18,734 nt of DNA from NCBI GenBank assembly GCA_910592005.1, contig CAJVPP010001644.1:1-18734 (forward strand), in the 5' to 3' direction. The position numbers were made by a program, and so were the translations under genes. How positions within the stretch are numbered: the stretch's first letter is position 1; each line of letters opens with the position of its first letter. This document shows, one piece after another, positions 8,491-18,594 of this stretch. Source of the stretch: Funneliformis mosseae (lineage: Eukaryota; Glomeromycota; Glomeromycetes; Glomerales; Glomeraceae). The notes below the pieces were generated by a model that did not search any database, had not been told where the DNA came from, and saw only the letters and a program-made list of their open reading frames with translations.

Positions 8491-9476
8491 ATCTCGCTGA
8501 CAGACAACAAAACGTTTATCACCAATCAGATTCATGAAGAGATCAAGTCAGCAATCACCATAATGCGTTCCAAACAACTAACGGACGCTCATCTTACATA
8601 TATATTCAATACAGTCATTTTACCACATATAGAATATAAGTCACAACTTACACTCCCTTCAGAAAAACACTGTGTCTGAATCATGGCCTCATATGTAACC
8701 TTCCTTCGCTCCAAATTGCACTTCTTACGAAAAATACCATCCTCGCTTTTTCTGTCATACTATTTTTATAATATTACTTCCCTCTACCAAAGAATTATTC
8801 AGAATCTTAGTAGTGCTCTTCTGCAGATGGCCAATGAACCTAACTTATTAGGCCTCACTTTTAAAATCTGTGTTAGACAACTGCAAACTTGGGAATAGTT
8901 GCATATCTCCCTTTAGTACATTGGCCTTATAATACCCAGAGGTCTAAAGATGACTGGCTTCTAGCGCTGCTTAGTATATTAAACAACCTGAACATTAACT
9001 TTAGCGTTCCGTTAAGCTCAAATAATCTGGTATCTGGAGGTGTGATCCTGATTTCAGACCTCATTAAACTTATATATAGAAATCACATCCTGAATCTCAG
9101 AAAATGCTCAGTTCTTTTTGCTGAATAACTGGTAAACTGTGTGAGTAACTACATGTTCTCCTATAAAGATCTAATACATATTACGCATCAACAAACAAGA
9201 TTTGTCAGAACTCCCAAATGGTTTACTATCATGAAACAGTACTTACAACCATCACATGATAGATTTATCACCAGAATATTTCCACACAACCTTGTGTATG
9301 GTTACACATTAAAACAGCAATACCTTACCCCTGATTACAGATCGTACGCTGTGGGTTGGATATTCAATCTAAACAGTTTTATCATTGGACGTATCACTCA
9401 TGCCGACCAACACAATTTGCACCTCTGACGTCATAACTTTGAAAAAGCGCCTGATTATAGTACAAAATTAACCCTA

Positions 9477-9560
9477 TGTTCACGCTGTTCCTTGTATAAC
9501 CTGAATGCACCTCTAACAAACAAATTATACTGCCATGTCAGTATCCCTCGTGTATACTGT
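9477..9560 (+). other. Copy B: CX2CX14CX8C Cys cluster between RT and RNase H
   Basis: The Cys residues lie at 9477 (LCSRCSL, two Cys), near 9531 (LYCHV) and at 9558 (VYCAAF), giving C-X2-C-X14-C-X8-C. Spacing is identical in copy C and, apart from one Cys-to-Tyr change, in copy A. The fixed spacing suggests a structural zinc site. I do not recognise it as a named LINE domain. Confidence 0.45.
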
Positions 9561-9779
9561 GCAGCATTTCACAATATTTATTACAACAGTTCCAATTTGA
9601 CAACGTTATCAGCTGGTGTTCTGAACGAACTAGCATTGACTTGTGCAGTTGCGTCCTCTCGACCCAATATCTTAAATAGACCACCTTCTGTTCATCCCCT
9701 CACTTATAATTCTTATATAGATAGATTTATCCCTTCTCCACATAAAGAAGAATTATTAACACTTTCTACTAATTTTGTT

Positions 9780-10235
9780 TCTGCTACTGAATTAGAATTT
9801 TATACAGATGGATCCCTTATAAATATAGGTATTCCTTCAATCAAGATAGGGTTTGCTTGGCTACAATCCCACCAAAATTCGCCCATGGTTTCCTTCAGTA
9901 CTGCTTTGATCTTTAGCTTTCCGTCATCATCAATTCCTAAATTTGCAGCCCTTTTTACAGCACTCCTGACTGCCCCTCAAAATTGTAAAGTTAGATTTTA
10001 TACTGACTCTGCAGTTGTCATATCTCAGTTCAACAAATTTAGTTTTCTCAAGAAACAGTCTCCCACCTTTAGACCTCTTCTGAAAATCAACAATTCTGTG
10101 CATTGGTCTTGTCTTTTCGAAGTGATCTCTGTATATAACCTGGACGTCCACTTGATAAAAGTCAAAGCACATTCAAACAATCTACTGAACAACAAAGTTG
10201 ACGCTATAGCAAAAGACGCTCTCACCCTTCCAGTC
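9780..10235 (+). pseudogene. Copy B RNase H domain, open but catalytic Glu replaced
   Basis: This lies inside a continuous open stretch (9492-10334). Motifs are FYTDGS (Asp 9807-9809), then PKFAALFTALL, FYTDSAVV (Asp 10005-10007), KVKAHSNN and NKVDAIAKDA (Asp 10200-10202). The second acidic position, Glu in copy A, is Lys here (AAA 9939-9941), a G-to-A change that should disable metal binding. Copy C has the same Lys. The stretch ends at TGA 10332-10334. Copy A shares that stop; copy C has CGT. Confidence 0.88.
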
Positions 10236-10568
10236 ATGCAATTTAATACGAAGGATGCTTCACAAAGTTTTTTTAACTACAATAATCAACCTATCCTTCT
10301 ACCGATTAGACAACTTGTTAAAGACATCTTCTGACACAAGCATCTTCAACACATTTTATCTCTACATGTAGTCAACAAATATCATCTATTCTTCAAAATT
10401 AATTAGTTTATTACCTCTTTCTGCCTCAATGACAATGTCACTACCAATCACACATCATATGTAGCCTCTACTACAAGAATGAAAAAGTTCTAACGATTGC
10501 TAGAAATGCTTCCTACAGTTGAAATTCTGAAAATTAGACATCTATCTCTTTTTCCGTCCTCAGCCCTA

Positions 10569-10618
10569 TGCCCCAATGTGAGACTGCAGATGAGGATTTC
10601 CTCCATATATGGACTTGT
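10569..10618 (+). other. Copy B C-terminal CX2CX8HX3C motif, frameshifted
   Basis: This is the same Cys/His motif as in copies A and C, but the C run after the first Cys is CCCC instead of CCCCC. The first Cys (TGC 10569) and the rest (CETADEDFLHIWTC in frame 2) therefore fall in different frames. Downstream the frame is open to the ORF2 stop at 11131. The single-base loss in a homopolymer may be real decay or an assembly error. Confidence 0.65.
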
Positions 10619-11131
10619 CCGATAGTTGACTATCAAATGAAGTTGCTTATACAACACGCAAAAGACTACCTTAAAGACATTATCAATGCTCATTTAATCG
10701 ATATTGACAATCTTAATTGGTGGAATCTCTCAACTTCTTTCTCCTTTGTGGTTCTCATTAAAGGCATAGTTTCTACCACCCTCTTTGAACTTATTTACAA
10801 CAATCTTTCACATATGCCTACAGCGTTATTCGCATGTTCATCTTTCATGCACTTCATTTATGAAGAATCACAACATTTTTGGATTGATAGATGTAACCGT
10901 CAATCCGCCATCGAGAAAGCTGCAAACATTAACCTCAAAAATAAATTAGATAACTTCATTTCTTCAGGTTTTGATCTTCCCCACGGTATTCCTACCAACA
11001 ACAATAATGCTAATCTAATAAACACCATAGTGCAACTTGGATCCCACTGGACGAATTTTTGGTGCAGTAGTGGCCAAGCCCTCTCCTGTTTTACTTTTCG
11101 ATTATACTCAGAAGTGATAGTTTTAGCTTAG

Positions 11132-11281
11132 GTTAGAATTGATCTGGGGGAGTGCAGGGTCGGTCTTCTATAGTTTAGTTTTTCTTTTCTGTACGAGATT
11201 TTCATTTTTTCTTCTTGATTTGTATTTTACTTTATATTATACTATTATCATAATAAAGATTATGTGGAACTACCGCACTTT
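11132..11281 (+). promoter_or_regulatory. Copy B 3' UTR with AATAAA and terminal hairpin
   Basis: This is almost the same as the 3' UTR of copy A: the G-rich GATCTGGGGGAGTGCAGGG patch, pyrimidine tracts, AATAAA at 11252-11257 and the hairpin TGTGG-AACTA-CCGCA at 11263-11277. The hairpin bases are unchanged from copy A even though coding sequence between the copies has diverged. It supplies the polyadenylation signal and possibly the reverse transcriptase entry site. Confidence 0.7.
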
Positions 11282-11299
11282 AAAAAATAAAAAAAAAAA
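11282..11299 (+). repeat. Copy B poly(A) tail, interrupted once
   Basis: Six A, one T (11288) and eleven A follow GCACTTT. This is the reverse-transcribed tail of copy B, and it marks the B/C junction in the same way as the tail of copy A. Confidence 0.88.
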
Positions 11300-11336
11300 T
11301 ATTTAATATAATGATATTTTTTTCTGCTTCTCCACC
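11300..11336 (+). promoter_or_regulatory. B/C junction and short leader of copy C
   Basis: Thirty-seven bases separate the copy B tail from ORF1 of copy C. TATTTAATATA follows the tail exactly as at the A/B junction. A less conserved AT stretch (ATGATATTT) comes next, then the conserved TTTCTGCTTCTCCACC before ATG. The middle part differs in length and sequence from the A/B junction, so the junctions are similar but not identical copies. Confidence 0.5.
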
Positions 11337-13351
11337 ATGCCAAAAAATAGCAGAAAATAAAATAACAACCGCAGTCACTCTGCGTCATCCAAAACTATCC
11401 AACAGCCTAACAAAAAGCAAAATACTACGCAGACAGTTGAACCAACAGCCTTTTTATCTGTCTCGATGAACGACTTTCTTGAAAATAACATGAAAGTCAA
11501 AAATACTCTTGCCGAAACTTCTTCGGTAAACAACAAAGGCAAAAAAAAGGAAGTTTCCTTAACCACTAACGTAGCTTCATCTAGTACTATGAATATTGAC
11601 GATAGCTCTAACCCTACTGAAAATCTTATCACTACTGAAGAAGATATTCTTGCCTTTACCGACAGTCGCCCTCTCGAAAAATTTTTCGCGTATTGTTTAC
11701 TCGAAAAATACAAAGGCGGAACCCCCCAATAAAAAATTGCTGACATCATCGATCAGTACTGCATGGAATTACTTTCCTTTTCAGGTATCACACGTGGTAA
11801 ATCTCCAGTAGATCATAAACAAACCATTCTCAAACTTGCCTTTTTGAACCAAAATGAACAAGATAATTTCTGCAAGATGCAGATTCCACAAGTGGATAAT
11901 AACACGTTCTTACCACTTGTCCTACAAAAACAAGTTCCATTTACTCTAGAATTTTCCATCACTGTGACAGAAATTCCACTGGACGCCACTGAATTGCGTC
12001 TAAAAAAATTGTTTTTTAAATACGGTAATATTACTCGTATCATGATAGAAACCCGTAACTTATGACAATGAGCGAATATCACCTTTGACAAGAAAGCCAA
12101 TTTCACAGAACTTGATAAGGGAGACGGAATATTCCTTTTAAATGACATGATTAGATTTCATAGATGCAACTTACCTCATGTTGACATCCAAAACAAATCC
12201 AAATTCTCAATCAAACTAACTAATCTTCCAAGAAATACAACGTCACGTAATCTCTTGGATATAGGTCGAATAACAGAAGCAACTGCCTGGATCATCCCCA
12301 GGGCTAGGTCAAATTATAACTACCTCTAACACGCTTACTTTTACTTTGTCTCTGCGGAACTTTGTGAAGCGGCCAGTAAACTCAAAGATTTGACACTTAA
12401 CGGAAAAAAAGTTAAATGGACGGATTCCAAGAAAAAACTTTGTGCTATCTGCTCGTCTGCTCATCATAATGCAACAAACTGTCCAAAATGTAGACACAAT
12501 CTGAAAGACCGTAATATGCAACAACTTTATCAAAAGTTTCAATCAGCTCAATTCAGTAACTACATTGCACCAAAAAACAACAACAAAGAGGCGCAGTAAA
12601 AAATAACGTGACCTTTGTAGATGCCGTTAAGAACAAAAAGAAGGATGACTAAACTAAAGGTTCCTCATCCAATCCTCTACCATAGACCTTTTCTGATAAA
12701 GAACACAAACCAAACCCTAAACCCTTATCTTGGGCTGACAACATTCCTGATGATATGGACATTAAAGCAGACAATTCAATTAGGATACCTAAGCCGATTA
12801 ATGACCTTTCCAAAGGAACCGCTAAAGGAGGCTCCATACACAATCAGGACTTTCAAAAATTTGTTACCACTCAACTCGAAGCCATCACAAAATAACTTAC
12901 CATTCTAACTTCCAGTTTAGCTTTCTTACAAGACAGGCTTAATGTCATCAAAAAAGCACTTGATATCAACGTAATTACCCTTCAGGACGCGGCTAAACAC
13001 AATAATGCACTTCCCCCAGAATCATCACCTGCTGATGAAAAATATCCTCACATTGATGCCTCCAACTGCGTAACTCCCTTGCAGAAAAAAACAAATGAAC
13101 AGCTTATTACGATCTGCCATCGACAACAAAGACGTATATTATCATTCACTACAGTTATCAACAATCTTTCTTTCACGTGTGCAGATTTTCAACAAATCCT
13201 TCTAAACAAAAGTCTGATGAGTGAACACGATGCTAAACCTTTCATTCCTATCACTGATACCCTAGATAAAAACATCAAAGCTGCCTCGGTAGCTTCTAGC
13301 AATAATCTTATTGCACTCAATGAACACTGTCTCTACAAATACCAATTTTAA
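11337..13351 (+). pseudogene. Copy C ORF1: RRM-like and CCHC RNA-binding protein, broken
   Basis: This is the counterpart of copy B ORF1, about 672 codons, starting at the same MPKNSRK with a CCACCATGC context. Codon 8 is already TAA (Gln in B). Further stops are TAA 11730 (shared with B), TGA 12062 and TGA 12068 (Trp and Arg in B) and TAA 12327. Loss of one A from a run near 12575 shifts the frame, after which TAA, TAG and TAA stops follow near 12649, 12684 and 12892. The C-terminal part is open from about 12895 to TAA 13349-13351. It ends in a Gln/Leu-rich region (EQLITICHRQQRRIL, CADFQQILL) that could form a coiled coil. The last 32 bases overlap the start of ORF2. Confidence 0.85.
11954..12482 (+). 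other. Copy C ORF1 core: two RRM-like folds and intact CCHC knuckle
   Basis: The same two RRM-like folds as in copy B are present (VTEIPL and LKKLFFKYGNITRI, then IKLTNLP). Stops at 12062-12070 break the first fold and TAA 12327 breaks the second. The zinc knuckle CAICSSAHHNATNC (12441-12482) fits CX2CX4HX4C with all four ligands, and is followed by PKCRHNL. It is the intact version of the knuckle whose first Cys is lost in copy B. Confidence 0.65.
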
Positions 13352-14116
13352 TATGAACGATATCACCTCCCAAACTAATTACTTGCCAACTATTAACATT
13401 GCATCACATAATGTTAGGTCTTTCAACAATTCTGCCAAACAAAACTATTTAATATCCCTATATGAGTCATATGATCTTAATATCATCGGTTTCCAAGAAA
13501 CAAATTTCAAATCTACCAACTCCTCCATCCTCAATTGATCTTTTTCAAATTTTACCACCTTCACCAGTACATACCAGGAGAGCCAAACTAGTGGGTTTGG
13601 AGTCAGCCTCTCCTTTAGTAAAAAACTGGCCAAACATGTTTTAAACATGAATCAAAATACGATCATATTATTTACACTAAATTACAATTCGCTGACAAAC
13701 AAAAGCTATTGGTTATCAATGCGTACTTCCCATCACTCAACCCTGACTCAAAAGTACTATGCAGATCTATGCATACATATATCATCGCACTTCTTGAAGA
13801 AACAACTCGCGATAACTACCACATCATCTTGCTTGGTGATTTTAATGCTGATTTTGACCGTTCACAGAACCCACAACATACAATCCGTTTTATGAACTCA
13901 CTGTTAAGACATAATTTGTTTGACGTTTTTAGCATTGTTCACAATACTAACTGTTCATCCTTCCCGTCCTTTTTTCATAATAATTCTTCGTCACAAATCG
14001 ATTACATTTGGATGTCCTCTGAAATGACATTGAACACTCTCATGTGTTAAACAGTGTCCATGATACCCTCTGTCTCTGATCATTCAGTTGTAATGACTTT
14101 AATGTCTGACTTCTTG
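13320..14116 (+). pseudogene. Copy C APE-type endonuclease domain, broken, catalytic His kept
   Basis: This is the same endonuclease as in copy B, with HNVRS, FQETNF (Glu kept), NAYFPS, LLGDFNADF, SQIDYIW and SVSDHSVV. The catalytic His (CAT 14081-14083), lost in copy B, is intact here, but SRIDY has become SQIDY. TGA 13536-13538 (CGA in B), loss of a T in TTTTT near 13643 and TAA 14048-14050 (CAA in B) split it into fragments. Confidence 0.88.
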
Positions 14117-14739
14117 ACCACTCCTTTGAACGATAGACGATGTCCTAGGAAGAGTTTCTTCAATTACTCCTATATAGATGACCTAAAATGGGCCAAATTC
14201 ACTGCCAAAACTGATAATATCACCAAGCATAGTTCCCTTAAAGACCTTTCCATTACAAAGCACTGGACACAGTTCTTACTCAACAGCTCGTAGAATGTAT
14301 TTCAAGAATCCATAATTGCAGCGGTCAAATCTTGCATACCTGTAAACAAAATCAGAACAATCCACTATAAAAAACGGCCTATAGGACTCTCAACCATCTA
14401 CAAGAAAATCAAGACCTTACACAGTTTTAACAAACTTACCAGAGTCTGCCTTAACAACACACCCAAATGTTCAGAATGGTCGTCCAAATACAAAGATTTT
14501 CTTATCATTGCACAATTTAGTAACCTACACGTGACAGCTGTAAACATTTACCACTCCTTAGCTCATATTAACTCGGTTATCACTGACATTAAATTATTAT
14601 TAGCAGGTCTTTATGTCAAAGCTAAACTTAAAGAACAGGAGTTCAAAATTAAAAGCATCCAAGAAGTGCTCCAAACTCGCATTGATGATTACAATGCTGA
14701 TCCTTCACGTATGATTGACTCCATATTGAATAAAAAAAG

Positions 14740-16152
14740 AAGGTTATCATTCTTGATAAATGCCTGAATAATTCTAAACATGATAAGCCATTACTGACTA
14801 GTGACACTGACGTGAAAAACGAAGTCAATAGACATTTTCAACAAATCGCAGGAATAACACACTGTGATAAAAGAATTTCTGAGGAATGGACGTCCACCTA
14901 CCAACCCATTGCTGACATTGATCCATCGATATACAACCAGCTCACCTCGTTCCCATCAGCTGACGAATGGTATAGGATTATTGAATGTCTGCCCAATGAC
15001 AAAGCTACTGACCCCTCATCTATATCTAACGAAATGCTTAAGCATCTGGGTTCACATAGCAAAAAATACCTCTGGTTAATTATTTGTGGCTGTCTTCAGA
15101 TTTCTTCAACCCCCATAAGATGGAACCTTGCTTATGTCTATTTGATTCCTAAACCTAAACCTTGAAAATTCGACCTCAACAACACTCGTTCAATCACGCT
15201 TCTGGAATGTTTGAGAAAAGCCTTTGTAAAATTACTTAATACCAGACTTGCATCAATAATTGTTCAGAATAACATATTGAAAGGATCAAACTTCGCTGGA
15301 TTGCCATTTAAATCCACTTTTGATCCTATACATATTATAGATAATATAAAACAAGACGCCATCACCAATAAATCTGAACTCTGGATACTTTTACAAGATA
15401 TATCCAAGGCATATGACCGCGTCAATGTGTTTACTTTGGTCAAAGCAATGAAAAGGCTTAGAATCCCCTTCGGCTATATCAACATCATCATGAAATTATT
15501 TATTCCAAGACTCAACTGTATCTTCACAGTGTATGGCAATACCGATCCTTATGTCGTAATTTCTGGTATTGACCAAGGAGAAGTCATCTTACCCCTCTTG
15601 TGGTGTATATATTACGACCCACTGCTCTGCAGAGTCCAGGAGTCACCCTACGGTTATAAAATGAATTGTAATTGGCAACCTGATGCTCGGTTACCAGCTA
15701 CCTAATGCCTTTCCATCACAATCCTAGCCTTAGCATTCATAGACGATACTCTATGGATTGCCAAGTCTGCTGACGACTTGACATCAATTATTAGTATTGC
15801 TAATAGTTTCTACTTTTTTAATGACATTCAGGTTAATTGGTCTAAGTCAGAACTTTTGGTTAATAAAACTCAGTTAGAGCCCTTTGCAATCGCTAATTAC
15901 AACAACACACATCACATCACTACACAGAAATCCAGCGAAAGTGTCAGGTATCTAGGAGTCTAGATCTCGTTGACAGACAACAAAACGTTTATCACCAATC
16001 AGAATCATGAAGAAATCAAGTTGGCAATCACCATAATGCGCTCCAAACGACTAACAGATGCTCATCTTACATATATATTCAATACAGTCATTCTATCATG
16101 TATAGAATATAAGTCACAACTTACACTCCCTTCAGAAAAACATTGTGTCTGA
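14740..16152 (+). pseudogene. Copy C reverse transcriptase domain, four in-frame stops
   Basis: After the base lost near 14735 the whole domain stays in frame 1. Motifs are NEVNRHFQQIAG, SISNEMLKHL, WNLAYVYLIPK, TRSITLLECLRKAF, GLPFKSTFD, LLQDISKAYDRV, SGIDQGEVILPLLW (Gly kept, 15577-15579), AFIDD (15736-15747) and VRYLGV. Motif C is FIDD because ATG became ATA; A and B have FMDD. Stops are TGA 15163 and TAG 15961 (Trp codons in B and A respectively), TAA 15703 (Gln) and TGA 16150 (shared with copy B; CAA in copy A). Confidence 0.9.
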
Positions 16153-16948
16153 ATCATGGCTTCATATGTAGTCTTCCTTCGCTCCAAATTGCACTTCTCA
16201 CAGAAAACGCCATCCTCGCTTTTTCTGTCATACTATTTTTACAATATTACTCCCCTCCACTAAAGAATCATCCAGAATCTTAGCAGTGCTCTTTTGCAGA
16301 TAGCCAATGAACCTAACTTATTAGGCCTCTCTTTTAAAATTCGTGTTAGACAACTGCAAACTCAGGAATGGTTATATATCTCTCCTTTAATATATTGGCC
16401 ATATAATACCCAGAGGTCTAAAGATGACTGGCTTCCAGCTCTGCTTAGTACATTAAAAACCTGAATATTAACCTTAGCGTTCAGTTAAGCTCAAATAATC
16501 TGATATCTGGAGGTGCGACCCCAATTTCAGACCTTATTAAACCTATATACAGAAATCACGTCCTGGATTTCAGAAAATGTTCTATTCTTTTTGCGAAACA
16601 ACTGGTAAACTGTGTAGGTAATTACATATTCTCCTATAAAGATCTAATCCATATTACGCATCAACAAACAAGATTTATCAGAACCCCCAAATGGTTTACT
16701 ATTATGAAACAGTATTTACAACCATCACCTGATAGATTTATCACAAGAATATTTCCACACAATCTCATGTATGGTTATACATTAAAATAGCAATATCTTA
16801 CCCTGGTTACAGATCGTATGCTGTGGGCTGGATATTCAATCTAAACAGTTTTATCATTGGACGTATCACTCACGCTGACCAACACAATTTGCATCTCAGA
16901 CACTATAACTTTGAAAAAGCGCCTGATTATAGTACAAAATTAACCCCA

Positions 16949-17032
16949 TGTTCACGCTGTCCCTTGCATAACCTGAATGCACTTCCAACCAATAAATCAT
17001 ACTGTCGTGTCAGAATCCCTCATGTATACTGT
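16949..17032 (+). other. Copy C: CX2CX14CX8C Cys cluster between RT and RNase H
   Basis: PCSRCPLHNL begins the cluster (Cys at 16949 and 16958), followed by SYCRV and VYCAEF (last Cys 17030-17032). Spacing is the same as in copy B. Keeping all four Cys in two copies that differ at about one base in ten suggests the ancestral protein needed them. The function is unknown to me. Confidence 0.45.
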
Positions 17033-17182
17033 GCAGAATTTCACAATATTTATTATGACAGTTCCAATTTGACAGCGTTATCAGCTGGTGTTCTGAATGA
17101 ACTAGCATTGACTTGTGCAGTTGCGTCCTCTCAGCCCGATATCCTAAATAGACCATCTTCTGTTCATATAATTCTTATATAG

Positions 17183-17847
17183 ATAGATTTATTCCTTCTA
17201 CACATAAAGAAGAATTACTAACACTTTCTACTAATTTTGTTTCTGCTACTGAATTAGAATTTTATACAGATGGATCCCTTACAAACATAGGCCTTCCTTT
17301 AATCAAAATGGGGTTTGCTTGGCTACAATCCCACCAAAATTCACCTATAGTTTCCTTCAGCACTGCTTTGACCTCTAGCTTTCCATCATCATTAATACCT
17401 AAATTTGCAGCTCTTTTTACAGCACTTCTTACTGCCCCTTCAAATTGCAAAGTCAGAGTCTATACTGACTCAGCTGTTATTATATCACAGTTCAACAAAT
17501 TTAGTTTCCTCAGGAGACAGTCTCTTACCTTCAGGCCTTTTCTGAAAATCAACAATTCTGTGCATTGGTCTTGTCTTTTCGAAGTGATCTCTATGCATAA
17601 CCTGAACATTCATTTGATAAAAGTCAAAGCACATTCAAACAACCTATTAAATAACAAAGTCGACACTATGGCGAAAGACGCTCTCACCCTTCCAGTTATG
17701 CAATTTAATACGACGTCTGCTCCACAAAGTTTTTTTAACTACAACAATCAACTTATCCTTTTACCGATTAGGCAACTTATAAAAGACATTTTCCGTCACA
17801 AGCATCTTCAGCAAATTTTATCATTACATGTACTTAGCAAATATTAA
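17183..17847 (+). pseudogene. Copy C RNase H domain, open but catalytic Glu replaced
   Basis: This frame is open from just after the 10-base deletion to TAA 17845-17847. Motifs are FYTDGS (Asp 17269-17271), PKFAALFTALL (Lys at 17401-17403 where copy A has Glu), VYTDSAVI, KVKAHSNN and NKVDTMAKDA. Three of four acidic ligands remain. Unlike A and B, copy C reads through DIFRHKH (CGT) where the others have TGA. Confidence 0.88.
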
Positions 17848-18030
17848 CTTTTCTTCAAAATTAATTGGTTTGTTACTTCCTTCTGCCTCAATAACAATGT
17901 CGCTACCAATCATACTTCATATGTAGCCTTTACTACAAGAATGAAAAAGTTCCAACGATTGCTAGAAATGCTTCCTACAGTTGAAATTCTGAAAATTAGA
18001 CATCTGTCTCTTTTTTTATCTTCAGCCCTG

Positions 18031-18081
18031 TGCCCCCAATGTGAGGCTGCAGATGAGGATTTCCTCCATATATGGACCTGT
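18031..18081 (+). other. Copy C C-terminal CX2CX8HX3C motif, intact
   Basis: CPQCEAADEDFLHIWTC has all four Cys/His ligands in frame. It lies in the open segment between TAA 17845 and TAA 18115, after which the C-terminal tail of ORF2 (NWWNLSTSFSFVVLIKG onward) continues to TGA 18562. Confidence 0.65.
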
Positions 18082-18594
18082 CCAATAATTGACTATCAAA
18101 TGAAGTTACTTATATAACGCGTAAAAAATTACCTTAAAGACATTACCAATGCTCATTTAATCGATATTGACAATCTTAATTGGTGGAACCTCTCAACTTC
18201 CTTCTCTTTTGTGGTTCTCATTAAAGGCATTATTCCTACTACCCTCTTTGAACTTATTCACAACAATCTTCCACATATGCCCACAGCGTTATCTATATGT
18301 TCATCTTTCATGCACTTCATTTATGAAGAATCACAACGTTTTTGGATTGATAGGTGTAATCATCAATCCGCCATTGAGAAAGCTGCAAACATTAACCTCA
18401 AAAATAAATTAGATAACTTCATTTCTTCAGGTTTTGATCTTCTCCACAGTATTCCTACCAACAACAATAATACTGATCCAATAAACACCATAGTGCAACT
18501 TGGATCCCACTGGATGAATTTTTGGTGCAGTAGTAGCCAAGCCCTCTCCTATTTTACTTTCTGATTATATTCAGAAGTGATAGTTTTAGCTTAG

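Larger units (their letters stand above)
5847..11131 (+). pseudogene. Copy B ORF2: APE endonuclease, RT and RNase H polyprotein, broken
   Basis: This encoded the enzyme for target-primed reverse transcription, about 1,760 codons from ATG 5847 to TAG 11129-11131. The ATG (MNTVSTNT) is conserved in copy C and lies inside the end of ORF1 in the +1 frame. The order is APE endonuclease (5847-6668), a helical linker (to about 7240), reverse transcriptase (about 7240-8490), a long linker with a Cys cluster (9477-9560), RNase H (about 9780-10235) and a Cys/His motif (10569-10618). Stops include TGA 6666, TAG 6798, TGA 6969, TAA 7188, TGA 8488, TGA 8677, TAG 8896, TAA 9126, TGA 9426, TGA 10332 and a TAG near 10405. 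One-base losses fall near 7545, 7577, 8908 and 10572. Key residues are also changed (APE His, RT motif B Gly, RNase H Glu). Confidence 0.9.
3817..11299 (+). mobile_element. LINE copy B, full-length APE-type non-LTR retrotransposon
   Basis: This is a complete unit of about 7.48 kb: leader, ORF1 (RNA-binding), ORF2 (endonuclease, reverse transcriptase, RNase H), 3' UTR and A tail. There are no long terminal repeats, protease or integrase. The order APE-RT-RNase H with a separate CCHC-bearing ORF1 matches I-group LINEs, which include fungal Tad-like elements. The exact clade cannot be fixed without a tree. Both ORFs carry many stops and 1-base losses, so the copy is dead. Over about 195 hand-aligned bases of the reverse transcriptase, B and C differ at about 20 sites, about 17 of them transitions. 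Confidence 0.93.
13320..18594 (+). pseudogene. Copy C ORF2: APE endonuclease, RT and RNase H polyprotein, broken
   Basis: This is the counterpart of copy B ORF2, about 1,758 codons from ATG 13320, with the original stop position at TAG 18592-18594. The domains keep the same order. Stops are TGA 13536, TAA 14048, TAG 14291, TGA 15163, TAA 15703, TAG 15961, TGA 16150, TAA near 16260, TAG 16788, TAA 17845, TAA 18115 and TGA 18562. Lost bases fall near 13643, 14735, 16456 and 16805, with ten bases lost near 17169. A coding stretch from about 16456 to 16790 has no long ATG-started frame but clearly continues the protein (ISDLIKPIYRNH, TRFIRTPKWFTIM). Nearly all stops are one transition away from the Trp, Gln or Arg codon seen in A or B. 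Confidence 0.9.

Noticed and set aside
12621..12908. Second plus-strand frame in ORF1 (5148-5435 and 12621-12908, starting MPLRTKRRM)
   Set aside because: It is the overlapping frame of the Lys/Asn/Pro-rich ORF1 linker. The true frame (FVDAVKNKKK, LSWADDIPDDMDI) has a better protein-like composition and connects the flanking domains.
424..18594. Alternative genetic code with stops read as Gln or Trp
   Set aside because: TAA, TAG and TGA all occur in frame. TAG and TGA replace Trp in some places and Gln or Arg in others, and each site usually reads as a sense codon in another copy. Frameshifts are present as well. Decay explains this; recoding does not.
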